Source of the DNA: Chelonoidis abingdonii
Lineage: Eukaryota > Chordata > Testudines > Testudinidae
Reading direction: 5' to 3'
Length of the DNA stretch: 64,000 nt
NCBI RefSeq assembly: GCF_003597395.2
Contig: NC_133771.1
Coordinates: 47,610,979-47,674,978 of the forward strand
This document shows positions 37,721 to 55,402 of the stretch, piece after piece; position 1 is the first letter of the stretch, and every line of letters starts with the position of its first letter. Made by a program: the position numbers and the translations under genes. Under the pieces are notes generated by a model. It did not search any database and was not told where the DNA came from. It worked only from the letters and a program-made list of their open reading frames with translations.

Positions 37721-38208
37721 TTCAGCAGTTCCCAGACTATAGAGTGGGCTTCCCAAGGGAGGTGCAATAACGTGTCAAGGAAGGCATGAGCTGTATGTGG
37801 CTTTTAGAGCTCTGGCTGTCAGCCCCAGGCAGCTGGGGCTCGTGTACAAGGGCCGTGCACACCGAGGAGGTGGGGGATGGGATAAGGGGGACAGCTGCAG
37901 TCCCATTGCCTGGCCTCGGGCTCTCCTTTCCTGCCCTCCCTCAATACCTCACCGGGAGGTGGCAGAAAGACTCCAGCTGTCCACCTTGGGGTGGTAGCAG
38001 CAGCGCAGAAGTGTGGGTGGCAATGGGGTGCTAAATTTGCTGTGAAAAGTGATATTTTCACATTGCCGCTCTTACTTCTGTGCTGCTGGTGTCGCAACGG
38101 TGCCTTCAGAGCTGGGCAGCAGTATATGCACTTGTGGGGCAGAAAGGCGTGTAAGTGACTACAGACACATGGCTGGGGGGGGACGGCAAATAAGCTTGAG
38201 AACCACTG
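37721..38208. mobile_element. Non-autonomous hAT element with perfect 8-bp duplication
   Basis: CAGTAGTT occurs exactly at 37713-37720 and 38209-38216. The right end GCTTGAGAACCACTG is the reverse complement of CAGTGGTTCTCAAGC; the left end reads TTCAGCAGTTCCCAGACTAT. The interior is GC-rich and lacks a transposase. ORFs on both strands here are incidental. Confidence 0.85.
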
Positions 38209-39315
38209 CAGTAGTTAAATTACTCTGTTTAAAAAGTTACTTTAGATTCTAAACTTGTACACAGTTAATCCTAGTCAAGGTACTAGCATCTCATCATTGT
38301 GAATACGTGATCCACCAGTTTCTTGTATTGATTCAGAAGAAAAACCTTCATTTGTAAATATTCTCACTGGTGGGTTTTTATACCAAGGTGCCCATTCACT
38401 TCACGTATCCTCATTCTAGTAATAAATTCTCCAATGTCGGATATAATCAATGTTAGAAATGTTTTAAATTTAGTTTTTGTTTGAATTCAGATTTGACTGA
38501 AGAATAGGACAGTGATTGCGTTTCTCTTTGCAGCAGTAGCTACAAATACTTTATTTTTTTACCTCACTTTGTCCAAAAACAAAATTAAACCTTTAACACT
38601 CAAGTAAGACAGGGCATATTATGTTGTAGAGAACTGCTTTTTATTTGTAGATACAATATCTGGTTTTTATTTTTTCCTGGGACGCTAGAAGATTAAAACT
38701 GATTATAGCATTGGGATAATGTCTGACTCCTTGTGTTCCGTTTAGTCATAAATAAAACCCTGGAAAATCTGAATGTTACTATGGTGATGTTAGTAAAAGC
38801 CTGGGTTATGGAGTAAGCAAAGGGCTTAGAAACATGCTGTCACTTATGATAATGAGCATGCCATAGTTGCCAAGTTGTATATAGCCAGAGATGAGTTTAG
38901 TTGCTGCTGTTGTAACTTGTTACAGCCCACATGTCAAAATCTAAAAGCCAATAAGTAAAATTACTTTCATATAATGACTAAAAAAACCTACATTCACTTT
39001 TTGGTAACTTAATACCACTTTCACTTTGATAGAAAGGGTCAATGTGGGGTGTTACTTCCTGCGTTGCTTGCTTCCTTTCTTGATTTGTTTTTTAACAAAA
39101 AAAAAAAGGTCTAATTTTTAAAATTGCTCTCTTTAGTCTATCAGGCAATCATGTGAAATGAAGTGTGGGGAAATTTAAAAAAAGAAATTATTGGGGATGA
39201 CTTCCATTGGAGATCACTGGAATACACTGTATAAAAACTTCCTTTTTCCTTAGTTACTGAAATTATTAAAGAAAATATCTTAAGATGGCTTCAAAAATTA
39301 CTATTTATCTTTTAG
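38209..39315 (+). other. LRRC1 intron, no gene seen
   Basis: AT-rich sequence up to the acceptor at 39314-39315. No repeat or exon is recognised. Confidence 0.6.
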
Positions 39316-39372
39316 CCTTTTTAACCTGGCTTCCTTGGAACTAAGAGAGAATCTGCTGACATACTTACCTGA
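39316..39372 (+). CDS. LRRC1: LRRC1 exon: LFNLASLELRENLLTYLP
   Basis: A 57-bp exon after ATCTTTTAG and before GTAAGT. It completes Asn, then reads LFNLASLELRENLLTYLP and ends in a split Glu codon (GA/A). One LRR unit is nearly identical to the vertebrate LRRC1 sequence, where the usual start is LYNLASLEL. Being a short symmetric exon between large introns, it is easily missed by automated gene finders. Confidence 0.95.
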
Positions 39373-39428
39373 GTAAGTTCCATTGCATGTGTGTCTGTGG
39401 TCGTGTGTGCTTTAATATGTGCCATCCT

Positions 39429-39429
<1 letters not shown>

Positions 39430-39460
<31 letters not shown>
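39430..39460 (+). repeat. Poly-A run (31 A)
   Basis: An uninterrupted A run starting 57 bp after the splice donor of the preceding exon. Confidence 0.9.
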
Positions 39461-39465
<5 letters not shown>

Positions 39466-39556
39466 ATTAATATTTTCTTGCCCTCATTTATGTTGTGGTG
39501 CATACAGGTGTTTTCAGTCTCTGCAGAATGAAATGAAGAGTTACGGGTGTACTTCG

Positions 39557-40267
39557 TTATAAATGGAAGTTGCACTCAGGACTTTGGTTAGCACTGGTTG
39601 TACAGGAGTCCGAGGTTGTGTGAATCGTTTTACTGTTGTTGGACAATGTTCCTCTTCTTAGTGATTCTGGCTTTTGAAAGACGTTGTTGTGCCCTGTCAG
39701 TTGAGGGTCTTCCACGTCGGGGCACTCTCTATGTTGATCAGAGTTGGGAAAGGTTTGGGGGACTGGACCCGCTCTACTGCGGTTCCAGCAGGCCCTGTGG
39801 ATTGCGCTTTGTTCTATAGTACCTCCTGTACAGCTGACCATGACACTACAACTCCTGGGCTACTTCCATGGCCTCCTCAACAACTTTTGTATTCCTCCCA
39901 CGGATCTTCCGTTGATGTCTGGATAATGTTGGTCTCCTAATCGTCCAGCGTACACTCTCTCACTCTTAGCTCTTGACTTCTTTGCTCTCAGCTCTCATGC
40001 ACTCCTTTCCTATGGTCTCCTGCCTGATGGTATGAGCTCCTTTGTTGCCAGGTGGCCTGGATTGCTGCCTGATGGCTGACAGGGTTTTCTAATTAAGAGT
40101 AGCTTATGGCACTGCTTTAGAAAAGGGTCTTAATTGGCTCCAGGTGCCTTGATTAACCTGGAGCAACTGCCATTTGGTTACCATGGTCCTAGGGATTTGT
40201 TTAGCCTGGGGCTAACATACCTGTTTCTCAGTACTTTACTGTAGCCATTTGGCCTTGCCCCATCACA
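39557..40267 (-). repeat. LTR-like element, family of 5900-6452
   Basis: On the minus strand it starts TGTGATGGGGCAAGGCCA at 40267 and contains GGTATGTTAGCCCCAG and CACCTGGAGCCAATTAAG. The first two blocks appear in altered form and the same order in the plus-strand copy starting at 5900. The string CCTTGCCCCATCACA recurs at about 40320-40334, so a second, truncated end may abut. The left edge is approximate. Confidence 0.55.
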
Positions 40268-40334
40268 GTACATAATAGTTTTTGCCTTTTGTTTCATAGT
40301 AAATTTTATTTATATAACCCTTGCCCCATCACAC

Positions 40335-41792
40335 TGTGGAATACTTCAGTGTAATACAAATATGCAGAATATACTGAATAGCTAAATACTCTAAACTAAT
40401 GCCAAATTATTAGAGGTGGAAGCTTGAATCATTTCATGACCAATATTAATTATTACGCAAATGAAGGTCGATCTCATGTTCAAAACTTTTAACGTTCACC
40501 ATGTGAGCTATATTAAACCTGTGTGGAGCTTTACATTTTTTTAAAAAAAGTGTAAATAAGCACTTACGTGAGAGGTTGAATAATTTAGAGAAACTTTGCA
40601 AACCTGGAAATGAGATCCCCTGATAAGATCTAATTAGAAACTCAACCTCACTCTCTACTCCTTCTGTGAAAGAAAGAAGGTCCTAGGATTTCTTTTGGGG
40701 TGCTGTTCTGCACCAGGTACAGGGAGTCAAGTGTTCTTTTTGTGTCCGCTCCTGCTTGGACATCTGACTGTTTCTGAACTCCTTACTCCCTTTTGGCTAC
40801 TGGAAGAGGAAGATTTTTCCATTCTTTCTTCCCAGTACCCCAGAGTCTCCTCATTGCTGAGGAACTAAGGGAGTAAAGAGTCTCTTCTCTTGGCTTCCTG
40901 TCTGCTACTATCAGAGGATAGGTGTCTCCGATACTCTGCTCCAGTGTCATCCTCTTTAGTCTTCTTCTCTTGTGGATATATCCAGTAGTTCCCCCGTTGC
41001 TGCTGTTGGTAACTTTCATGAGCCCCAAGGTGCTTCAAACGCCACAATGAACTGTGGAGTATGAATAGATAGTTTTTCCATGCAGCATCAGAGTAAAACT
41101 GTTTATAAATGGACAGTTTTACTGCTGCTCAGAGTTCTGAATAGCAGTAGTGAAACTGACCAGTCTTGTCTTCATGCTGCTGCAGCTTGGGGATAGGCAA
41201 GCAGAAGCTCCAGAGGAGGGATCTGTTCTGAGGTGTGTCAGGAAAGCTCTGTTGTTTGTTCACATTCAGAAGGCTTCTTTTAAAGCCATAAATGCTCAAA
41301 TTCTTTTTTAATTCAAGCTGAAATTCTGCACAAGCTGATGAGTTAAGGCATTTATTAATCAGGGAAAAAATCTTTATTTGCTCTTGGTGAGTAGGCAGAT
41401 GAGGGACTTGTCAAATCTTGACCTGCATGCTTTATAAACCATTTAATATGATCAATGTAAGGTAGTGTAAGAAATTTTCATCCAGCTGTAAATTGGTTTG
41501 GATCCATTTTGTGGAGGTTTTCAACTCATTCTAAATTATGTGGTATTGACCATGGTTAAGACTGGTGATTAGCAGAATGGTCAATGATCTGATCAATTAT
41601 AGTGCATTTTATGCTTCAGAGGCACATTATACTGACAAACCCAATACTCTTCAGTATCATATTAATATACATAATCTATGCCCAATAAAATCATTTTCTA
41701 GAAGAACTTACGATTATACAGTGGAAAGAGCTCATTCAGGTACCTAGGGGTTCTGATGGTCTAGTCTAATGGGGTTCTCTCTTTGCTTACAG
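40335..41792 (+). other. LRRC1 intron, no gene seen
   Basis: No exon or repeat family is recognised apart from short A/T tracts. The minus ORF near 40783-41028 has no domain. Confidence 0.55.
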
Positions 41793-41856
41793 ATCACTCA
41801 CCCACCTGCAGAGACTAGAAGAACTTGATTTAGGAAACAATGAACTTTATAACTTG
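41793..41856 (+). CDS. LRRC1: LRRC1 exon: SLTHLQRLEELDLGNNELYNL
   Basis: A 64-bp exon after TTGCTTACAG and before GTAAGA. It completes the split Glu, then reads SLTHLQRLEELDLGNNELYN plus Leu and ends in phase 0. The LEELDLGNNE motif is typical of the LRR core, and human LRRC1 has RRLEELDLGNNEIYNL. Confidence 0.95.
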
Positions 41857-42130
41857 GTAAGAAATCATCAATGGAATATGGCATTGTTATTGGTGTTTCA
41901 AGTGGAACTAAAATATCCAGAACAGAAATTTCCCAAACTGGAAGCGGTGACCCTTCTGGAACATTTCTATACATATAAATGAAAAATTGGCAGTGACATG
42001 CTGTCATCATGTTACCTATTTCCTGTGATCATCATACAGTACAAAACAATAAGTTCAGCTGATGTACTTTGATACTTTTGTAAAAGCAGCAAAGAATCCT
42101 GTGGCACCTTATAGACTAACAGACGTTTTG

Positions 42131-42164
42131 GAGCATGAGCTTTCGTGGGTGAATACCCACTTCG
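42131..42164 (-). ncRNA. Truncated hammerhead-like hairpin, minus-strand arm
   Basis: GAGCATGAGCTTTCGTGGGT and GAATACCCACTTCG are the reverse complement of the hairpin at 46831-46866: CGAA, stem II GTGGGT/ATTC/ACCCAC, GAAA, GC/TCAT/GC and TC. The first core bases are cut off at the nested LINE junction, so it cannot be a complete ribozyme. Confidence 0.45.
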
Positions 42165-42195
42165 CGGAGCAGAGGGACAGTTCACGGGAAGGTAG

Positions 42196-42230
42196 GTAGG
42201 TGTGTGTGTGCGCGCGTGCGCGCGCTTGCG
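42196..42230 (+). repeat. TG/CG alternating tract
   Basis: GGTAGGTAGGTGTGTGTGTG followed by CGCGCGTGCGCGCGC, just before the tRNA-like leader of the nested LINE. Confidence 0.85.
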
Positions 42231-42231
42231 A

Positions 42232-42320
42232 CTGGGATAGCTAGTGGTTAAGAGCGCCGCCCGAACGGGAGACGGCCCTTTGATACGAGAGACCGGGGTC
42301 AAATCCTGGTTTGGTACCCA
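42232..42320 (+). other. tRNA-like sequence with A and B boxes at the 5' side of the LINE
   Basis: TAGCTAGTGG (42238-42247) resembles the pol III A box, and GGGTCAAATCC (42296-42306) resembles the B box GGTTCRANTCC. CCGGG/GTCAAAT/CCTGG (42293-42309) forms a T-arm with a 7-nt loop, allowing one wobble. The ends TGGG (42233-42236) and CCCA (42317-42320) can pair. Spacing between the boxes is longer than in a standard tRNA, and no clear anticodon arm is seen, so it is a derived leader or SINE-like head rather than a working tRNA gene. Confidence 0.55.
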
Positions 42321-45300
42321 ACTTTCCAGGGTCCTGGGCAAAAAGATCCCTAACACTTCACCTGCCTACCTCAAATATGAGAGTGACACGAACTAGGAGA
42401 GTCATGCCGGCTCGGACGTCGCCCGGATTAACAAGGTCCGCGCAGATGTTGAGGAACCAGGACAATCTGACGATAAGTGGGCTACTGGAACAACCATTCT
42501 GGACGAGACAGAGAACTGGAATTGATGGAATGCTACTACAACAGTAGACCTAATGAGAGGGATATATGAAACGTATGAGGGGACTGTGGATGGACAAAAG
42601 ACCTACATCACACTTACTGAGAAACAGCTATTACCCAACACTTCAACATAGTAAAGAGGCAGCTGCTCTCAAAGCTTAGATAGACCAACCCACATTACAT
42701 CCCAGACTCAAGAAGACTGGAAGAACAAGTGGATGTGCAGCCCACACCTGAAGCTGAACTTCACTGCCACCCCCTCATTGCAGAGCACAGCAGAGCTGAT
42801 ATGAGCATAAGATCATGGAGAACTAGCTACAGTCAATCCTCGAGACCGATTACCAAGGCTCAGTGGAGAAGTACCATCAGATATGTATGTTAGAAGTTGC
42901 AATAGAGCCCTCATGACAATATCCTACTACCACATAACTCAAACCAAGAACTGGTATACGCTACGGCTCTGTAATCCTGGAGATGCTTGGCTACACGACA
43001 AGAAGAACAACAGTATGTACCCACCCTGGAAAATGAGTTGGAGGATAAGATCAAGGCGACTCAGAGAGAAGTTAGTCAGTTGGTGGAACTACAGAAGGGT
43101 GTAGAGATTAAGGATAAGACTCGGCTACTAGAAAATACAAGGCCTGACTCCATCTGAAGCCCTAGAGACTGCTAACAAAGGCTCACAGCACTAGCTACCC
43201 AGGTAAGGAGATACACTAGAGAAGCAGAGGCACAAAAGTAAATGCCCTGTTCTCCAAAGAACCATCCAGGTGTACTCCCAACTGCAGTGCAACAACACAT
43301 ATACAGCGAGCCACCAGCAGCAGAAACTGAACAGTACTGGAAGAACATATGGGAGAAAGAGAGACTGATACACCAGTGCAAAGTGGCTGCAGGACCTGAC
43401 AACAGAGCACAGCAATCTCCCACAACAGAACCAGTCACCATCACAGTAGAAGACATCAGCAGGCGGTCAAGAACATGAAGAGCTGGACAGCACTGGACCA
43501 GACATTGTCCACACCTACTGGCTAAAGAAACTAACAGCAGTGCATGACGCTAGCAGCACAGATGAACCAGCTGTTAGAAGCAGGCTCCCACCAAATACTG
43601 GCTAACACAAGGAAGGACAGTGCTGATCATGAAGACCCCGCAGAGGACAGAACCGTCAACTACGGCAATAACTGCCTCCACAACATGGAAAGTCTATCAG
43701 GCATCTAGCTGCCAAGCTACAGGACCACATGGGCCAGTACATGAGCACAGCTCGAAGGGCATTGGGAACAACACCAGAGCTCAAAACACCAGTTGCTCAT
43801 AGATAGAGCACGCCCAAGAATCAAGTCTAGACAGACCAATCTGAACACAGCCTGGATTGACTACAGGAAAGCCTACGATCATGCCGCACACGTGGATCTG
43901 TGAATGTCTGGCGCTATACAGTAACAGGCGCTAAGGACCTTCCTCAGAACTCATGGGACTATGGGAGACACATAGAAGACAACTCAAGGCAGCTTGCACA
44001 AGTGGCTATTCAAGTGCGGATATACCAAGGTGATGCACTGTCCCTGCTGCTGTTCTGCATAGGCTTAAACCCCCTCAGCCAGATAATCACAAGGATGGTC
44101 GGGTACAAGTTTCAGGAGTGGAACTACCATCAGCCACCTCCTCTACATGGATGACATCAGCTGTATGCTAAGAATGAACGAGGACATCGACTCGCTAATC
44201 CACCTGACGCGGATCTACAGTGAGGATATCGGGATGTCATTCGGACTGGAGAAGTGTGGCGGATGGTAGCGAGAGAGGGAAGGTAGTCAAGACTGATGGG
44301 GTGGAACTACCAGCGGGCCACATAGCAGACATACAGACGAGCTACAAGTACCTTGGCGTCCACAGTCACATGGAAACCATGATGAGGAGGCAAGGAAGAC
44401 AGCAACATCCAAGTATCACCAAAGGATAGACAGGTCCTGAAGAGCCAGCTCAGTGGGGAGAACAAGATCCACGCCATCAATGGATATGCCCTGTCAGTCG
44501 TCAGATACCCTGCCGGTATAGTGAGGTGGCCAAAGGAGGACATGAGGCTGCTGATGTGAAAACCCGGAGTCCTCACATGCACGGAGGTTCCACCCAAGTC
44601 CACACCAGAGACTGTATTACCAGCCGGAAAGAAGGCTGGCGGGGCTTGGTGAGCATCAAAGCCACTGTCCTGGACGAAACCCGGAACATCCAAGAGTACA
44701 TCAGTAAGACGGCCCCCAAGATGAGCTGCTGAGAGAATGCCTGAGGCAGGCAGACATGGGAGGAAGACCAAGCAGAAGAAGTGCCATGGCAAGACAACCC
44801 TGCATGGGATGTACCATCGACAATAGCTGAGTGGCTGACATTGGGAAACCTACCAGTGGCTGGAAAGGGCTGGACTCAAAGACAGCACTGAGGCACTGAT
44901 CATAGCAGCACAGGAACAGGCACTGAGCACCAGATCCATTGAAGCAGGGGTCTACCACACTAGAGAGGACCCAAGGTACAGACTGTGCAGAGAGGCCTCA
45001 GAGACAGTCCAACACATAGTGGCAGGATGTAAGATGCAGGCAGAACACATACATGAATGGCATAACCAAGTGGCTGGCATTGTGTACAGGAACATCTGAC
45101 AGCGTATGGGCTAGACCTCCCAAGACCGATGGGAGATTCCACAGAAGGTTGTGGAGAATAGCAGGCTAAGATTCTGTGGACTTCCAGATCCAGATGGACA
45201 GGCAGGTACTGGGCAATCAACCAGACATCGTGATATAGACAAGGACCAGAAAGCAGCGGTGTGATAGATATAGCAGTGCCAAGTGACAGCAACATCAGGA

Positions 45301-45585
45301 AGAAGGATATGAGAAGCTGGAGAATACCAGGGCCTGAAAGAGGAACTCGAGAGGATGTGGAAAGTGAAGGCCAAAGTGGTCCAGTGGTGGTAGGAGCACT
45401 CGGGGCTGTGACTCCTAAGCTGGATGAGTGGCTCCAACAGATCCAGGAAGAACATCAGAGCTCTCTGTCCAGAAGAGTGCAGTGCTAGGAACAGCTAAGA
45501 TACTGCGCAGAACCCTCAAACTCCCAGGCCTCTGGTAGAGGACCGAGTTGAGGAAGACACATACCACCCATAGGGGTGAGAGGTT

Positions 45586-45985
45586 AGTTCAATCAGGATG
45601 GGGCCCTGTTCTAGCAGTTGAGGTGTGAAAACAAGGGAGGAGAACTGTTTTGTAGTTGGCAAGCCATTCATAGTCTTTGTTTAATCCTGAGCTGATGGTG
45701 TCAAATTTGCAGATGAACTGAGCACCAGCAGTTTCACTTTGAAGTCTGGTCCTGAAGTTTTTGCTGCAGGATAGCTATCTTTAAATCTGCTATTGTGTGG
45801 CCAGGGAGGCTGAATGTTCTCCTACAGGTTTTTGTATATTGCCATTCCTAATATCTGATTTGTGTCCATTTATCCTTTTCCATAGAGATTGTCCAGTTTG
45901 GCCGATGTACATAGCAGAGGGGCATTGCTGGCATATGATGGAGTATATGACATTGGTGGACGTGCAGGGTGAATGACCATGATGA
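45586..45985 (-). pseudogene. Penelope GIY-YIG segment, inverted arm
   Basis: The reverse complement carries the same GIY-YIG coding stretch and 3' part as 46365-46740. Examples are the mirrored TGGCCGATGTACATAGCAGA (45899-45918) for the YIG motif and CCTACAGGTTTTTGTATATT for QKPVG. It starts mid-protein. It pairs with the plus arm to form a long inverted repeat. Confidence 0.8.
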
Positions 45986-46009
45986 TGTGGCAGATCAACA
46001 GAGCCAGAC

Positions 46010-46740
46010 GTGTACCTAGAAGCCTCCTACTGCAAGACAAACCGAAGAAAGAAACCAACAGGACTCACTGGCCATCACATACAGTCCCAGCTAAACCCTT
46101 CAACGAATCATCAGGGATCTACAACCATCCTGGACAATGATCCACACTTTCACAGGCCTTGCATGGCAGGCCAGTCCTCGCCCATAGACAACCTGCAACT
46201 GAAGCATATTCTCACAGTAACTGCACACCGTACCATAGTAACTCTAGCTCAGGAACCAATCCATGCAACAAGCTCGATGCCAACTCTGCCCACATATCTT
46301 ACACCAGCGACACCATCACAGGACCTAACCAGATCAGCCACCACCATCACCGGTTCATTCACCTGCACGTCCACCAATGTAATATACGCCATCATATGTC
46401 AACAATGCCCTCTGCTATGTACATGGCCAAACTGGACAATCTCTATGGAAAAGGAAAATGGACACAAATCAGATATTAGGGATGGCAATATACAAAAACC
46501 TGTAGGAGGAACATTTCAGCCCCCTGGCCACACAATAGCAGATTTAAAGGTAGCTATCTGCAGCAAAAAAAACTTCAGGACAGACTTCAAAAGAGAAACT
46601 GCTGAGCTTTCAGTTCATCTGCAAATTTGACACCATCAACTCAGGGTTAAACAAAGACTGTGAATGGCTTGCCAACTACAAAACCAGTTTCTCCTCCCTT
46701 GGTTTTCATACCTCAACTGCTAGAACAGGGCCCCATCCTC
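46010..46740 (+). pseudogene. Penelope-like element: linker, GIY-YIG endonuclease and 3' part
   Basis: An open stretch of 206 codons (46010-46630) starts in the linker after RT (CKTNRRKKPTGLTGH). It reaches GSFTCTSTNVIYAIICQQCP, the GIY-YIG entry, then GHKSDIRDGNIQKPVGG, DLKVAI and RETAEL. A +1 shift near 46430 turns MYIGQTGQSL into WPNWTISM. Zinc-knuckle-like cysteines (RCQLC) are readable in another frame near 46275. No RT is present, so it cannot move on its own. Confidence 0.82.
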
Positions 46741-46828
46741 CCTGATTGAACTAACCTCGTTATCTCTAGCTTGCTTCTTGCTTGCATATATATACACACC
46801 TGCCCCTGGAAATTTCCACTACATGCAT

Positions 46829-46866
46829 CCGACGAAGTGGGTATTCACCCACGAAAGCTCATGCTC
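46829..46866 (+). ncRNA. Hammerhead-ribozyme-like motif in Penelope 3' region
   Basis: The core CCGACGAA (46829-46836) is followed by a perfect 6-bp stem II GTGGGT/ATTC/ACCCAC (46837-46852) and GAAA (46853-46856). Stem III GC/TCAT/GC (46857-46864) leads to TC (46865-46866), where cleavage would fall. The layout fits the minimal hammerheads with 2-bp stem III known from Penelope-like elements. The invariant U of CUGA is C here and stem I pairing is poor, so activity is uncertain. Confidence 0.55.
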
Positions 46867-46880
46867 CAAAACGTCTGTTA

Positions 46881-47174
46881 GGCTACGTCTTCACTACCCG
46901 CCGATACAGCGGGTAGCAATTGATTGCTCGGGGATCAATATATCACGTCTCATCTAGACGTGATATATCGATCACCGAACATGCTTATATCGATTCCGGA
47001 ACTCCACCAACCCAAATGGAGTTGCAGAGTTGACATGGGGAGCCGCGGATATTGATCCCGTGCCATGAGGATGGTCAGTAATTCGATCTTAGATACTTCG
47101 ACTTCAGCTACGTTATTTACGTCGCTGAAGTTGCTTATCTGAGATCCATTTTCCCCCGTAGTGTAGACCAGCCC
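46881..47174. mobile_element. Harbinger-type MITE nested in the Penelope copy
   Basis: A 294-bp element with inverted ends GGCTACGTCTTCACTAC and GTAGTGTAGACCAGCCC. The target is split as TTA (46878-46880) and TCA (47175-47177), matching the 3-bp TWA duplications of PIF/Harbinger; the Penelope sequence continues after it. Inside is a 13-bp perfect hairpin, ATATATCACGTCT (46938-46950) against 46956-46968. Confidence 0.85.
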
Positions 47175-47258
47175 TCAGTCTATAAGATGCCACAGGATTC
47201 TTTGCTGCTTTTACAGATCCAGACTAACACAGCTACCCCTCTGATACTTGATACTTTT

Positions 47259-54411
<7,153 letters not shown>

Positions 54412-54771
54412 TTCTATACTAGGGCTGTCAATCACAGTTAACTCTCACAATTAACTTAAAAAAATTAGTTGTGATTAATTGCAGTTTTAATCCTGCTGTT
54501 AAACAATAGAATACTAATTGAAATTTATTAAATATTTTGGATGTTTTTCTACATTTTAATATATATTGTATTCTGTGTTGTAACTGAAATCAAAGTGTAT
54601 GTTGTTTTTTATTACAAATATTTGCACTGTAAAAATGATATACAAAAGAAATAGTAGTTCTTCTTCGAGTGATTGCTCATATCCATTCCAGTTAGGTGTG
54701 TGCGCGCCGCGTGCACAGCCGTCGGAGAAACTTTTATCCTAGCAACACTCAGCGGGTCGGCTGGGCGCCCC

Positions 54772-54871
54772 NNNNNNNNNNNNNNNNNNNNNNNNNNNNN
54801 NNNNNNNNNNNNNNNNNNNNNNNNNNNNNNNNNNNNNNNNNNNNNNNNNNNNNNNNNNNNNNNNNNNNNNN
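54772..54871. other. Assembly gap (100 N)
   Basis: A run of exactly 100 N in the left terminal region of the DIRS element, probably a gap of unknown real size. Confidence 0.98.
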
Positions 54872-55402
54872 AGCCTGTCTCAGTCAGATCGCCCGACACC
54901 TGCCAAGGCACTGGCGACATCAGCACCGTTGATCTCGGTCCCATGAGGGCCGTCGAATCCAGTGCCTGATATTTCCCCGGTACGCACTGTGGTTGAGCTT
55001 ACTGCTCCTGCTGCTTCCACGCCAACTGCAGCGCAGCCAGAGAGCCTGTCTCAGTCGAATTGCCCGGCACCGACACCTGCCAAGGCACTGACGGTGTTGG
55101 CACCGTTGATCCCGGTCCCATGAGGGCCGTCGAATCTGGTGCCTGACAGCTCCCCGGTACGCACTGTGGTTGAGCTTACTGTTCCCTCCACGCCGGAGAC
55201 ATTCCCAGTGGCGAGGGATCTCATTGCCATGACAGAGTCGATGCTGCCTGAACCCCCGGCACCGCTGGTGCAGGTAATACAGTCTCTTGGCAAGCTTCCC
55301 TTGATACGACCATTCTCTGTTGGCACAGCAGAGCGGCACCGTTCATGATCATGGTCCCGCAGAAGCTCCAGGTCCCGTCGGCACTCCCGCTCCCAACGCC
55401 AC

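Larger units (their letters stand above)
42166..45580 (+). pseudogene. R2/R4-like (restriction-like endonuclease) non-LTR retrotransposon
   Basis: Broken frames follow a single long ORF. An N-terminal MRVTRTRRVMPARTSPGLTR lies at 42377-42436. EQYWKNIWEKE is near 43330. CTGPGPD-like and VLIMKTPQ are near 43490-43640. QGDALSLLLFCIGLNPLSQI (44025-44084) is followed by the RT active site YMDD (44144-44155) and SYKYLGV. A YRLC...H...C box near 44977-45025 is a CCHC knuckle with its first Cys lost. QPDIVI (about 45217) and VIDIAVPSD (about 45260) form the PD...D core of the restriction-like endonuclease. It ends GALGAVTPKLDEWLQQI. Numerous stops make it inactive. Confidence 0.82.
42080..47247. mobile_element. 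Foldback Penelope-like insertion with nested elements
   Basis: The whole 5.17-kb block is bounded by an exact 11-bp direct repeat TTGATACTTTT (42069-42079 and 47248-47258). The left arm (42080-42164, continued at 45586-45985) is a minus-strand copy of the Penelope 3' part. The right arm (45986-47247) is a plus-strand copy extending further upstream in the protein. Penelope-like elements often insert with inverted partial copies. An R2/R4-like LINE (about 42166-45580) sits in the left arm, and a MITE (46881-47174) in the right arm. Confidence 0.8.

Noticed and set aside
42232..42320. Functional tRNA gene
   Set aside because: Box spacing is too long, no clear anticodon arm, weak acceptor stem; reported only as tRNA-like.
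44307..44792. Minus-strand ORF of 161 codons
   Set aside because: Antisense shadow of the nested R2/R4-like LINE coding strand.
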